From assembly GCA_963765725.1 (NCBI GenBank), contig CAVXXI010000002.1, positions 62,001 through 126,000 of the forward strand: DNA of 64,000 nt, given 5' to 3'. Shown piece after piece: positions 8,006-16,693 of this stretch (within the stretch, counting starts at the first letter, position 1; the number at the start of each line of letters is the position of its first letter). The DNA comes from DASQEH01 sp963765725. GTDB taxonomy: Bacteria; Actinomycetota; Actinomycetes; Propionibacteriales; Nocardioidaceae. The notes below the pieces were generated by a model. That model made no database searches, was not told the DNA's origin, and worked only from the letters and a program-made list of their open reading frames with translations. A program made the position numbers and the translations under genes.

Positions 8006-8989
8006 TCAGAGGCCGAAGGCTCTGCTCATCGACGGGGCTTTCGCCGCATTGGCCAGGGGCGGGGCGCCGACGATCTCCGAGTAAAGGCCCGAGAGCGAGT
8101 AGTGCGTCAGTGGGGACGAGACCACACGCCCGTGCGGCTCATCCGCACTCAGCACCACTGTCAAGATCTGGTTCCCCATGCTGTGGTCGTCCTCGTCGGC
8201 GGTGATCACGACGGCGAGACGCCCCGAGGTGAAGTCGCTGCTGCTGAGTATCTGCGGCAGCCAGCCCTTCAGCCAGTCGTCGGCACCGGCCAGCGAGCAG
8301 CCGTCGTTGTGCGCGTCGTTGCACAGGTTCGGGATCACCATGCCGACGTTCGGCAGCGCGTTCGAGGCGATGTCCGTCGCCAACGCCCCTGACGCGGGAG
8401 TTCCGCTCGGTACGTCGAACTGCCCGCAGCTCGCGGAGCCGGCCGCGAAGTATGCCCACGGGTTGTGCTTGACCGCGTAGAGGCCGTTGGGCGTCGTGTC
8501 GCAGTTGCTCGGCATGGACTCGGCGTACAGCTTCGCCGTGAGGCCGCGGGCGATGGCCTGGTCGAAGACGGAAGAGGCGTCGGCCACCTTCGCGCCGTTG
8601 ACCGACGGAGGGGCGTCGTCGGTGACGCCGAAGGTGGAGCCGCCGGCCATCGCGAGATAGTTCGGCTCGGAGGGATGGGTAATCGCATGGAAGTCGCTGG
8701 CGTACGCGTACTGACTGGCCAGACTGTCGACGTACGGCATCTGGTCGTGCATCTGCGTGAACGAGCTGTTCTCCTCGACGAACGTCAGGACCTTGGTCGG
8801 ACCGCGCGAGGGTCCGGAGCCCGAGGAGGCGGGCGGCGATGGCGCGGAGTGGGACGTCGTCGCGTGGGACGGCGGCGGCGTTGACGAAGCCGAACCGGAC
8901 GAGCAGCCGCCGACGAGCGCTGCGGCCGCAACTGCCGCAAGTACCGGCAACCGCGAGATGACGAACACTCCCCGTACCCCCTGATCCAT
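8006..8989 (-). CDS. Phosphoesterase-family lipoprotein (acid phosphatase/phospholipase C type)
   Basis: A 327-residue exported protein. The N terminus has a hydrophobic segment and lipobox (AALVGGCSS, lipidated Cys29), then a Ser/Pro-rich linker to about residue 60. The catalytic domain matches the PF04185 phosphoesterase family: VLTFVEENSSFTQ near the start, ITHPSEPNYLAMAGG, and VVITADEDDHSMGNQ near the end, which correspond to metal-binding positions of the alkaline-phosphatase fold. It should act on phosphate esters or phospholipids at the outer face of the membrane. GGGAG precedes the ATG. The family is confident; the substrate is not. Confidence 0.85.
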   Translation of the reverse strand: MDQGVRGVFVISRLPVLAAVAAAALVGGCSSGSASSTPPPSHATTSHSAPSPPASSGSGPSRGPTKVLTFVEENSSFTQMHDQMPYVDSLASQYAYASDFHAITHPSEPNYLAMAGGSTFGVTDDAPPSVNGAKVADASSVFDQAIARGLTAKLYAESMPSNCDTTPNGLYAVKHNPWAYFAAGSASCGQFDVPSGTPASGALATDIASNALPNVGMVIPNLCNDAHNDGCSLAGADDWLKGWLPQILSSSDFTSGRLAVVITADEDDHSMGNQILTVVLSADEPHGRVVSSPLTHYSLSGLYSEIVGAPPLANAAKAPSMSRAFGL

Positions 8990-9167
8990 ATTCTCCCTGC
9001 GCCGAAAAGCGGCGTGCCGACACGGTAAGCCATCAGACTGAGCAAACCGTAAGAAAACACCCCTGCTGCTTCGGTCGCAGAAGCCGCTCCGGAGGCCGAG
9101 ATTCGACGTACACTTGGCGGCCAGAACTACTCTGTGTACTCGAGCAACTACAAGGAGTCAAAGTCGG

Positions 9168-11615
9168 ATGGCCCCTGCACTGCGGCGACGCGTTCCCGCT
9201 CGCGCTCCGCTGCTGGCGGCCTGGTCACTGCTGAGTGCCGTGATGCTGGCCCTGCTGGCCACGTCGGCCCTGGGCTCGAGGGGCACGGTCGTCCTCGACG
9301 ACTACGGCTCCATGCTGGCGCCGGCTGCTGCTGCCGTCGGCTGCTTCCTTGCCTGTCGGCGGGAGACCGGCAAGTCAGCCCGGGCATGGTTCCTGCTGGG
9401 TCTGTCGCTGCTGAGCTGGGCGTTCGGTGGCCTGATCTGGACGTCGTACGAGGTATACCTCGGCCGCGACATCCCCTTCCCGTCCCTGGCCGACGTGGGC
9501 TACCTCGGGTCGGTGCCGCTCGCCATCGCGGCCCTGCTGTGCTTCCCCGGCAGTCAGTTCGTCGGGATGGCCAGGATGCGTCCTGTCCTGGACGGCGCGA
9601 TAGCCGCTGGCGCATTGCTCTTCGTCAGCTGGACGACGGTTCTGGGTCCTGCCGTTCGGGCGGGCTCGGGCTCGCTGCTGACCCAGGGACTCTCGTTGGC
9701 CTATCCGGCATGCGACGTGGTGACCGCCAGCATCGCGTTGCTGGCCCTCGCTCGCGCCCGCGACGGGCAGCGCACAACCATGCTCCTGGTATCGGTCGGC
9801 CTCGTGTTGGTGGCGGCGGCGGACAGCGCCTTCGCCTGGTTCACCGCCCACGGGAACTACTCCTCGGAGAACTCGTTCGACACCGGCTATATCGCCGGTT
9901 TCCTGCTGATCGGCGTGGCCGCCCTGCAGAACCAGCCACTGGCGAAACGCGCGGCTGCCGAGGTCTCCGACCTGGTCGCCCCGCTCCGGTTCGGGATGGC
10001 CATCCCCTACATCCCGCTGCTGATCGGTGTTCCACTGGCCGTCGCTCTCCAGGTCGACGGCAAACCGCTGGACACCTTCCAACTGTCGATCACCGGCTTC
10101 GTGATCGTCGCGGTCCTGCTACGCCAGGTTCTGAGTCTGCAGCTGATCGTCGGTCTCAGCACCCAGCTGCACAACACCGTCGCCGCGATGCGCAACCAGG
10201 AGGCCGAGCTGCAGACGACGGTCGCAAGCCTGCGTGACCGTGAGGTCGAGCTGCACCACCAGGCGTTCCACGACCCGCTGACCGGCCTGGCCAACCGAAC
10301 CCTGTTCGCCGACCGCGTCGGCCATGCCCTCAGCCGGAGCCGACGACTCGGCCCGGTCATCTTGCTGCTCGCCGATCTCGACGACTTCAAGGTGGTCAAC
10401 GACACGCTCGGCCACCCAGCCGGCGACATGCTGCTGATCACGGTCGCCGACCGGCTGCGGGCGGTGGTACGCCCTGAGGACACGGTGGCCCGCCTGGGCG
10501 GCGACGAGTTCGCCGTCCTCCTCGACGCCGCGGAGGGGCTCGACGACGCCAGGGGGGTAGCCGACCGCATCACACAGACGATGCTCCAGCCCTTCTACCT
10601 GGCTGGCGTGCACACCGTCATGGGGGCGAGCATCGGCATCGCAGCCGCGGACGCCTCCGCCAGTGCTGAGGCGCTGCTCCGTGATGCCGACATCGCGATG
10701 TACGCAGCCAAAGCCCAGGGCAAGGGCCGATGTGCGGTCTACGCCGCCGAGTTCGCCGCCGAGAACCTCGGTCGGCTTCGGCTGAAGAGTGACCTGAGCC
10801 AGGCGTTGGAGCGCGGTGAGCTGTCGCTGAAGTACCAGCCCATCGTCGACCTCGACACCGGGATGATGGTGGGCGTGGAGGCGCTGCTGCGCTGGATGCA
10901 CCCCACGCTCGGCTCGGTGCCGCGATCGGCGTACATCCCGATCGCCGAGACCAGCGGGGCCATGCTTCCGATCGGGCGTTGGGTGCTGTCGCAGGCATGC
11001 GCGCAAGCCGGCCGGTGGCAGCGGGCGCGGCCCAGGGGCAGCGCCGCGATCGGGCTCTCCGTCAACCTCGCCGGTCGCCAGCTCACCGACCCGCTGCTGA
11101 TCCCGGCGGTCGAAGGTGCGCTCGTCGACGCGGGCCTCGCGCCGGGCTGTCTCACGCTCGAGATAACCGAGAGCATCCTGCTGGACGACGAGGTGATCCT
11201 GGCGCCGCTGATGGAGCTGAAGAAGCTCGGTGTGCATGTGGCGATCGACGACTTCGGTACGGGGCACTCGTCCCTGACCAGACTGCGGCACTACCCCATC
11301 GACACCCTGAAGGTCGACCAGTCCTTCGTCAACGCGCTGACCCCCGAGGCGCCCGTACCCGACGTGCTGATCACCACCATCCTCTCGCTCGGCCGCGGCC
11401 TGGGCATGACCGTCATCGCCGAGGGGGTCGAGACGGAGAACCAGCTCGCGGCACTGCGCGCGTTGGGATGCCGCCAGGCGCAAGGGTTTCTCTTCGCACG
11501 CCCGGCCGAGCCCGACGTCATCGGGGAGCTCATCCATGCCGGCATCGCCCTTACCGATCCTGTCGTCGCGCCGGCCGACGGGCATGCGACGCCCGGAAGC
11601 AGAGCCGGCGCCTGA
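9168..11615 (+). CDS. Membrane-bound diguanylate cyclase/phosphodiesterase (GGDEF-EAL)
   Basis: An 815-residue c-di-GMP turnover protein. The first 330 residues form some eight to ten transmembrane helices, followed by a short coiled coil (about 335-365). The GGDEF domain has an intact GGDEF (about residue 443) and an inhibitory site RPED placed five residues before it. The EAL domain has intact EALLRW (about 570) and IDDFGTGHSS, so both activities look possible. The ATG at 9168 is chosen because AAGGAG lies 11 bases upstream. Membrane GGDEF-EAL proteins like this are common in actinobacteria; the signal sensed is unknown. It is monocistronic, before lsr2. Confidence 0.93.
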   Translation: MAPALRRRVPARAPLLAAWSLLSAVMLALLATSALGSRGTVVLDDYGSMLAPAAAAVGCFLACRRETGKSARAWFLLGLSLLSWAFGGLIWTSYEVYLGRDIPFPSLADVGYLGSVPLAIAALLCFPGSQFVGMARMRPVLDGAIAAGALLFVSWTTVLGPAVRAGSGSLLTQGLSLAYPACDVVTASIALLALARARDGQRTTMLLVSVGLVLVAAADSAFAWFTAHGNYSSENSFDTGYIAGFLLIGVAALQNQPLAKRAAAEVSDLVAPLRFGMAIPYIPLLIGVPLAVALQVDGKPLDTFQLSITGFVIVAVLLRQVLSLQLIVGLSTQLHNTVAAMRNQEAELQTTVASLRDREVELHHQAFHDPLTGLANRTLFADRVGHALSRSRRLGPVILLLADLDDFKVVNDTLGHPAGDMLLITVADRLRAVVRPEDTVARLGGDEFAVLLDAAEGLDDARGVADRITQTMLQPFYLAGVHTVMGASIGIAAADASASAEALLRDADIAMYAAKAQGKGRCAVYAAEFAAENLGRLRLKSDLSQALERGELSLKYQPIVDLDTGMMVGVEALLRWMHPTLGSVPRSAYIPIAETSGAMLPIGRWVLSQACAQAGRWQRARPRGSAAIGLSVNLAGRQLTDPLLIPAVEGALVDAGLAPGCLTLEITESILLDDEVILAPLMELKKLGVHVAIDDFGTGHSSLTRLRHYPIDTLKVDQSFVNALTPEAPVPDVLITTILSLGRGLGMTVIAEGVETENQLAALRALGCRQAQGFLFARPAEPDVIGELIHAGIALTDPVVAPADGHATPGSRAGA

Positions 11616-11684
11616 CATCTGCCGGCGGTGTCATTTTCGCGTCGCAATGCTTTGCAATTCCGGTGTCGATTATGCCTTTGGTCG

Positions 11685-11713
11685 TTGGAAGTCGAGCGGA
11701 CTTTCTTTACGCT
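11685..11713 (+). promoter_or_regulatory. Possible promoter of the first lsr2 gene
   Basis: TTGGAA and TACGCT are separated by 17 bases, 46 bases before the start codon, in an AT-rich interval. A hairpin with arms TTTCTT and AAGAAA (11702-11729) overlaps the -10 and would fall around the 5' end of the message. Confidence 0.35.
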
Positions 11714-11758
11714 GTTCAAAGCGAAGAAACTCGTATTGCCACCACATGAGAGGTCACC

Positions 11759-12070
11759 ATGAAGCGAACCCGCATCGAGCTGATCGACGACCTGGACGGC
11801 GGTAAGGCCGACGAAACGGTCCGGCTCGGACTCGACGACAAGCTCTTCGAGCTCGACCTGAGCAAACGCAACGCGAAGAAGCTGCGTACGCTCCTACAGC
11901 CCTATGTCACCGGCGCCCGTCGCGTCGGTCGTCGGACCCAGATCAGGTCGACACATCGGTACGACACCACTGCCGTGCGGAAGTGGGCCGAGTCGAATGG
12001 GGTCGATATTTCCAAACGTGGCCGCATTCCTCGGGAGGTTCTCGCGCAGTTCCAAGCCGCCGGCAACTGA
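11759..12070 (+). CDS. lsr2: Lsr2 family nucleoid-associated protein, copy 1
   Basis: A 103-residue Lsr2 homologue. Lsr2 dimers coat and bridge AT-rich DNA and silence acquired genes. The N-terminal dimerisation part reads IELIDDLDGGKADETVRLGLD and the C-terminal DNA-binding part contains VRKWAESNGVDISKRGRIP, where RGR is the AT-hook-like minor-groove contact. The middle linker is shorter and more basic than usual. GAGAGG precedes the ATG at 11759. A second, similar gene starts at 18942; the two differ most in the linker. Its N terminus MKRTRIELIDD lacks the MAQK leader common in mycobacterial Lsr2. Confidence 0.92.
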   Translation: MKRTRIELIDDLDGGKADETVRLGLDDKLFELDLSKRNAKKLRTLLQPYVTGARRVGRRTQIRSTHRYDTTAVRKWAESNGVDISKRGRIPREVLAQFQAAGN

Positions 12071-12197
12071 TCGAGCCGGCGAAATACCGTCCGGCTCGAG
12101 GTGGGCTCCTCCGAATGCGCCAAGGTGCAACTCCGATGGGCAATTCTTATCGACACTGCACTTGCGCCGGGCGCGATGTGTCGTCAGGGTCGAAACC

Positions 12198-12737
12198 ATG
12201 AGCGATATGTGGATGGACGCTGACGACGATCCCCGAACGTACGGAAACCCTGAGGGCGAGAAGGCAACGCTGCGGGAGTACCTGTCCAACTACAGGCTGA
12301 CGCTCCAGATGAAATGCTCCGGCCTCGACGCCGAACAGCTCGCCCGCCGATCCGTCCCCCCGAGCACGATGAGCCTGCTGGGCCTGATCAGGCACCTGGC
12401 GCAGATGGAGAACCACTGGTTCCAGCGGGTGCTGCAGGCGAGAACCGACGGCCCCCGGTTGTTCAAACGCGACGACGACAAGGATGCGGACTTCAACGGC
12501 GCAGTCGCCGACCCCACTGCCGTCGAGGAGGCCTTCGCCGCCTGGAAGGGCGAGATCACCGCTGCCGACGAGTGGCTCGACGCCCTCGAGGAGGGTGATC
12601 TCGGGCAGCAGGTGCCGTTCGACGACGCGAGCGTCAGTGTCCGCGACGTGCTCGTCCACGTGGTCGAGGAGTACGCCCGGCACGCAGGACACGCGGACCT
12701 GCTCCGCGAATGCATCGACGGCCGTACCGGTCAATAG
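12198..12737 (+). CDS. DinB family protein (DUF664)
   Basis: A 179-residue four-helix DinB-like protein. The metal-binding histidines expected of the family are visible: one in LIRHLAQMENHWFQ (about residue 65-72) and a pair in EYARHAGHADLLRE near the C terminus. In actinobacteria such proteins include mycothiol-dependent transferases, which fits the mca gene in this genome, but the direct role is unknown. The ATG at 12198 starts MSDMWMDADDDP; long in-frame extension upstream runs through the lsr2 gene in another frame and is rejected. Only 127 bases separate it from lsr2, yet a separate promoter cannot be ruled out. Confidence 0.85.
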   Translation: MSDMWMDADDDPRTYGNPEGEKATLREYLSNYRLTLQMKCSGLDAEQLARRSVPPSTMSLLGLIRHLAQMENHWFQRVLQARTDGPRLFKRDDDKDADFNGAVADPTAVEEAFAAWKGEITAADEWLDALEEGDLGQQVPFDDASVSVRDVLVHVVEEYARHAGHADLLRECIDGRTGQ

Positions 12738-12779
12738 CCAGCAGCCCGCCCTACCGGTCCGGGCCGCCGCACTATCGCG

Positions 12780-13238
12780 CTATCGGGGTTCGAGGAGGGT
12801 CGCGAGGTTGGCGAGTGCCATCTGAGTCCCGGCCTCGTTGTCGGCGGCTGATACTGCAGCGGGGAGGCCCTCGTGCTGGACGACGACGTCGGTACCGCCC
12901 TCGGCGTCACGCAGGATCGTGGTCATCGTCATGACGCTGCGGAGGTCGGGATTCGCCGTCTCGAACTCGATCGTCTCCACGACGAGTTCGTCGGGCACCA
13001 GCTTGGCGAAGTGGCCGTGGTAGGTGTCGGTGTGGGTCGATGACTTGCCGACGCCGTCGGGGCCGTCATAGGACAGCGAAACCCGGAACGCTCCGCCCTC
13101 TCGGGGATCGAAGTCGTGGACCTCGCTGGTCATCCCGTTCGGCACTCGCCAGGCCTGGACAGCCTCCTTGTCGAGGAGCGCGCGGTACACGTCTGCTCTC
13201 GCAGCCTGGACGTGTCGGGAGACGCGCGTCGAGGACAT
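12780..13238 (-). CDS. SRPBCC/AHSA1 family protein
   Basis: A 152-residue START-like ligand-binding domain of the Aha1/AHSA1 group: it begins with a strand and VYRALLDKEAVQAWRVP, has DFDPREGGAFRVSLSYDG in the middle and ends with EAGTQMALANLATLLE, the long C-terminal helix. The start at 13238 leaves 4 bases after the upstream DUF1905 stop, giving a two-gene operon; a longer start at 13256 would overlap it. AHSA1 genes of this kind are often grouped with DUF1801/DUF1905 genes, as here. The ligand is unknown. Confidence 0.85.
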   Translation of the reverse strand: MSSTRVSRHVQAARADVYRALLDKEAVQAWRVPNGMTSEVHDFDPREGGAFRVSLSYDGPDGVGKSSTHTDTYHGHFAKLVPDELVVETIEFETANPDLRSVMTMTTILRDAEGGTDVVVQHEGLPAAVSAADNEAGTQMALANLATLLEPR

Positions 13239-13242
13239 GGCG

Positions 13243-13587
13243 TCAACCCTCGACATGGATGGCCAGCTCCACCGTGACATCGCTTCCGGGCATGAGGCCG
13301 TACGGCCGTCGCACCGCCTCCTTGAGCGGCAGGAGGTAGCCACCGTCCTTCGGGAAGAGCGACGTCTCGAAGGAGACTCCGCCGATCCGGGCCTGGACCG
13401 GGATCACCCCCCAGCCGTACGTGGCCACCGCGGCCACCTCGCGGATGTCGGCGGACGCCTCCGCCGGTACCGGGACGAAATAGTACGGCGACGGCCCTCG
13501 CCATTCGATGACCCTGCTGTCGAAGCCCAGCTCCACGCACTCAGTATCCACCTCGGGTGTGCGGGTCGCTCGGCTGCTCCTGGCCAT
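13243..13587 (-). CDS. DUF1905 domain protein
   Basis: A protein of up to 114 residues with the DUF1905 signature: WRGPSPYYFVPVP near the start and GWGVIPVQARIGGVSFETSLFPKDGGYLLPLKEAVR through the middle, forming a small beta-barrel. The function of the family is not known; it is often fused or adjacent to YdeI/OmpD-associated and AHSA1 domains, and the next gene in this operon is indeed AHSA1-like. Two starts are possible, ATG 13587 and GTG 13536; a GAGG stands before the second, and the domain begins just after it. Confidence 0.82.
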   Translation of the reverse strand: MARSSRATRTPEVDTECVELGFDSRVIEWRGPSPYYFVPVPAEASADIREVAAVATYGWGVIPVQARIGGVSFETSLFPKDGGYLLPLKEAVRRPYGLMPGSDVTVELAIHVEG

Positions 13588-13685
13588 TCTGGTCAGGAAT
13601 CGAGAAGCGACCAGGACGCGGTCGCCCTAGCCTGCGTACAGATGGCCGGCAGAACGCCGAGCCCTGAGCACGAAGGGACCCGGGT

Positions 13686-14135
13686 ATGCCCGCGAAGAAG
13701 TCCACGACCACGTCCGACGGATTCAGCGCCGAGGAGCGCGCCGCGATGAAGGAGCGAGCCGCCGAGCTGCGCGCCGAAGGCAAGAAGGGCGCCAAGAAGG
13801 CCGACGGCCTGCAGGCGATCCTGGACCGGATCCAGGAGATGGCGCCCGACGACCGGGTGCTCGCCGAGCGCGTCCACATGACGGTGACGAGCACCGCCCC
13901 CGACCTGTTGCCGAAGACCTGGTACGGGATGCCCGCCTACGCGGACGCCGACGGCAAGGTCGTCGTGTTCTTCCAGGACTCCGGCAAGTTCAACTACCGG
14001 TACTCGACACTGGGGTTCCAGGACGCGGCTCACCTCGACGCGGGCGACATGTGGCCGGTGGCGTACGCGCTCAAGCAGTGGAGCCCCACCGTGGAGAAGC
14101 AGGTCGTCGAGCTGGTGAGGGCCGCGATCTCGTGA
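13686..14135 (+). CDS. DUF1801/YdhG-like (iron chaperone fold) protein
   Basis: A 149-residue protein. After a Lys/Ala-rich N-terminal tail of about 35 residues, the DUF1801 domain runs from ILDRIQEMAPDDRVLAERVH to the end, with TWYGMPAYADADGKVVVFFQDSGKFNYRYSTLGF as the conserved centre. The fold is shared with frataxin-like YdhG of Bacillus, but iron binding is not shown for most members. The gene is divergent from the DUF1905-AHSA1 pair and forms with it a commonly seen cluster of small uncharacterised proteins. Confidence 0.85.
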   Translation: MPAKKSTTTSDGFSAEERAAMKERAAELRAEGKKGAKKADGLQAILDRIQEMAPDDRVLAERVHMTVTSTAPDLLPKTWYGMPAYADADGKVVVFFQDSGKFNYRYSTLGFQDAAHLDAGDMWPVAYALKQWSPTVEKQVVELVRAAIS

Positions 14136-14186
14136 CCCCGGCCCACTCCGCCGCCGCTGCGCGCACCGGCCCAGGTCATCAGCGGC

Positions 14187-15617
14187 TCACTCGAAGTCGG
14201 CGAGCAGCGGGGGGCACATCTCGTCAAGGGCTCGGCCGGCCCAGTCGACCTGGGGGGCGACCCGCCACATCCGTCGCGCTGCGCCCTGGAGCCGTCGGGA
14301 GAGCTCCTTCTCGTCGGCCCAGTCGATGGCCCGGTCCCGCATCACCCAGTCACCGTTGACCATGACGTCCCTCAGGTCGTGCTCGGTGGCGTAGTAGACG
14401 AGCGTGCGCAGCGGATCGCGCAGGGGGCTCATCCTGGGGGTCGCAGTGTCCCAGAAGAGGAGGTCCGCCTTGGCGCCGCGCTCGATCCTGCCCAAGTCTG
14501 CGCGCCCCAGGCTGTCGGCCGCGTTGACCGTCGCGGCGTCGAAGACGTCGCGAGCGGTGCTGACGTCGGACCGTCGGGCGGCGATCTTCCCGGTGACGGC
14601 CGTCCAGCGCATGCCGTCGATCATCGACTGCGGCGCGGTGTCCGTGCCGAGGCACATGCGCACTCCGGCGTCGAGGTAGCCCTGGAAGGACTCCATCACG
14701 AAGCCCCGCCGCGCGAAGCACCAGCAGCTGTACGCCACGGCGGCGTCCGTCTCGGCCAGCAGGCGCAGATCGTCGCCGGCGAAGTTCACCCAGCTGTGGC
14801 CCGTCGTGAAGATGCCGTGGCCGATGATGACCCTCGCGGAGAGGAAGTCCAGGGAGTGCAGCCACTCGATCGGGGTGAGCCCGTGTCGCCGAGTCATCTC
14901 GTTGAACTCCCAGACGCCCTGTGCCGCATGGATGCTGACGGGGACGTCCAGCTCCTCGGCGGCCCGAGCGGTCTCCCGCAGCAACTGCTCGGTACAGGTG
15001 TCCACCTGGGCCGGGGCGAGGAATCCACGGACCAGGCCGTCGGCGCCTTTGTCCACACGCCGGATCAGCTCCACCGCACGCTCGAGCCCGCGCTCGCCTG
15101 CTGCTTCGTCCCAGTCGTAGTCGACTCGACGCCCGTCGGGCGTGTACCACCGTGCGGAGCGGTAGGTCTCGCCCACGTAGCAGCGCAGGCCGACGCGGGC
15201 AGCCGCCTCGGCGACGTACTCACCGACGTCCCCGATCTCCATGACGGTGGTGACACCGCCCCGAACGAGCTCAGGCAACGAGTAGTCGACGCACAGCCGC
15301 TTCCCATCCGTGTCCAGGCCCGCCATCTCCAGCGGCAGGATCTCGATCAGCCCGGTCAGCCAGAACTGCCGGTTGCCGACGTCCTCCTGGACCGACTTGT
15401 CCACCGGGGACGAGTGCAAGTGCGCATGCGTGCTGATGAAACCGGGGGTGACGAGTGTCTCCGGAAGGTCCACGATGCGGTCGACCTCGTCCGCGAGCTC
15501 GGCCCCGACGTGGACGACCGAGTCGCCCGAGACGACCACGACACCGTCGCGGAGCACCCGGTGCTCCCCATCCTGGAAGGCGATGATCCACGGGGCCCGA
15601 TAGGCGGTCTTGGTCAC
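14187..15617 (-). CDS. Amidohydrolase (chlorohydrolase/guanine-deaminase-like)
   Basis: A 476-residue metal-dependent hydrolase of the ATZ/TRZ-like amidohydrolase group. It has a small beta-sandwich at both ends and a TIM barrel with the metal ligands in order: TPGFISTHAHLHSS (H-x-H), VSIHAAQG (His), GHGIFTTGHS (His) and GTDTAPQS (catalytic Asp). Related enzymes deaminate guanine, cytosine or triazines. The frame opens at 15659, but GTG 15617 (MTKTAYRAPW) begins where homologues usually start. It is single-copy and convergent with the DUF1801 gene. The substrate cannot be assigned from sequence. Confidence 0.87.
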   Translation of the reverse strand: MTKTAYRAPWIIAFQDGEHRVLRDGVVVVSGDSVVHVGAELADEVDRIVDLPETLVTPGFISTHAHLHSSPVDKSVQEDVGNRQFWLTGLIEILPLEMAGLDTDGKRLCVDYSLPELVRGGVTTVMEIGDVGEYVAEAAARVGLRCYVGETYRSARWYTPDGRRVDYDWDEAAGERGLERAVELIRRVDKGADGLVRGFLAPAQVDTCTEQLLRETARAAEELDVPVSIHAAQGVWEFNEMTRRHGLTPIEWLHSLDFLSARVIIGHGIFTTGHSWVNFAGDDLRLLAETDAAVAYSCWCFARRGFVMESFQGYLDAGVRMCLGTDTAPQSMIDGMRWTAVTGKIAARRSDVSTARDVFDAATVNAADSLGRADLGRIERGAKADLLFWDTATPRMSPLRDPLRTLVYYATEHDLRDVMVNGDWVMRDRAIDWADEKELSRRLQGAARRMWRVAPQVDWAGRALDEMCPPLLADFE

Positions 15618-15801
15618 GTCGCGGTTCTGTCCTGTAGGAGGTTGGCGTCCGGCTCGCAAAGGGGGACTCTAGCGCGGCGCTTTGCGACCGCGTCCACGCA
15701 CAGCGCCATGCCAACCATGGCAATCACATCGACATCGAACAACGTCAGCAGCGCCTCGGCTGTCGCCCGACCCCGTCCCACCACCTCGGCCGGCGCCATG
15801 G

Positions 15802-16485
15802 TCAGGAGCCGGCGGCTGCGGCGAGGATCCGGGCGAGCTCGGCAGGCTTGGTCAGCATCGGCCAGTGACCGGAGTCGATATCAACGAGCTCGACGTGCTT
15901 GGCGCGGGCGAGCTCGGGGAGCTCACCGTCGTCGATCCACTCTCGAGCCTCAGCGGGGGTGAACTCCGGACACACGAGCACGAGCGGGACCTCGTAGCGC
16001 TGGTCGTTCGTGAGCCGCACGACGCCCTTGGCCACTCCCGCCGGCACGGGAATCGCAGCCGACTCGAAGGCTCGCCTGGCGTCCTCGTCCAGGTCGGCCG
16101 AGTCCGGTCCCTCGAAGGGAGCCCAGCCCGGGAAGGCCATGACGCCGTTCACCGGCTCGAAGAGATCGGCGTAGAGCTCACCGTCGGCCGACGGGAAGCC
16201 TCCGATGAAAGCTGCCTTCGCGACCTTCTGTGGTCGCGCGTCGACCGCCAGCCAGGCCAACGCGCTGGCCGCGGAGTGGCCGACGACCATGGGCGCCTCG
16301 GACGCGGCGTCGACGGCGGCCAGTACAGCGGCCACCTGGTCCTCGAGCGTCGCGGACACTGATCCGTCACCCTGACCTGGAAGCCTGACAGGGACCGGGT
16401 GATGACCCAGCTCTTCCAGCACGGGCACGACACCGTCCCAGGACGATTCGTCGAGCCACAGGCCGGCGATGAGCAAGATGTCCAT
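15802..16485 (-). CDS. Alpha/beta-fold hydrolase
   Basis: A 227-residue hydrolase beginning MDILLIAGLWLDESSWDGVVPVLEELGHH. The nucleophile elbow is GHSAAS (about residue 75-80), and the catalytic histidine is in DIDSGHWPMLTKP near the C terminus. This small type is close to salicylate-esterase-like hydrolases of unknown substrate. ATG 16485 is preferred because GAAGGAAG lies just before it; the longer frame to 16551 has no support. A 184-base interval with no recognisable feature separates it from the amidohydrolase start. Confidence 0.85.
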   Translation of the reverse strand: MDILLIAGLWLDESSWDGVVPVLEELGHHPVPVRLPGQGDGSVSATLEDQVAAVLAAVDAASEAPMVVGHSAASALAWLAVDARPQKVAKAAFIGGFPSADGELYADLFEPVNGVMAFPGWAPFEGPDSADLDEDARRAFESAAIPVPAGVAKGVVRLTNDQRYEVPLVLVCPEFTPAEAREWIDDGELPELARAKHVELVDIDSGHWPMLTKPAELARILAAAAGS

Positions 16486-16693
16486 GAACAACTTCCTTCT
16501 CGAGTGTCGTTGAATCCCTCGGCCCTGAGCACCGAGCCGCCGTGCGCCCACGAGCGCGGGTACGTCGAGTGCCTCGGTGCCGGCTGTTCGGTCGCGACCA
16601 CGATGCTAGCGATCGTTCCGGACGAGTCCGGTCCGGATCCAGGGTGAGGGGCGGTGCGACGGGAGCCGTTGCAGACCCATCGATAATGGCCGC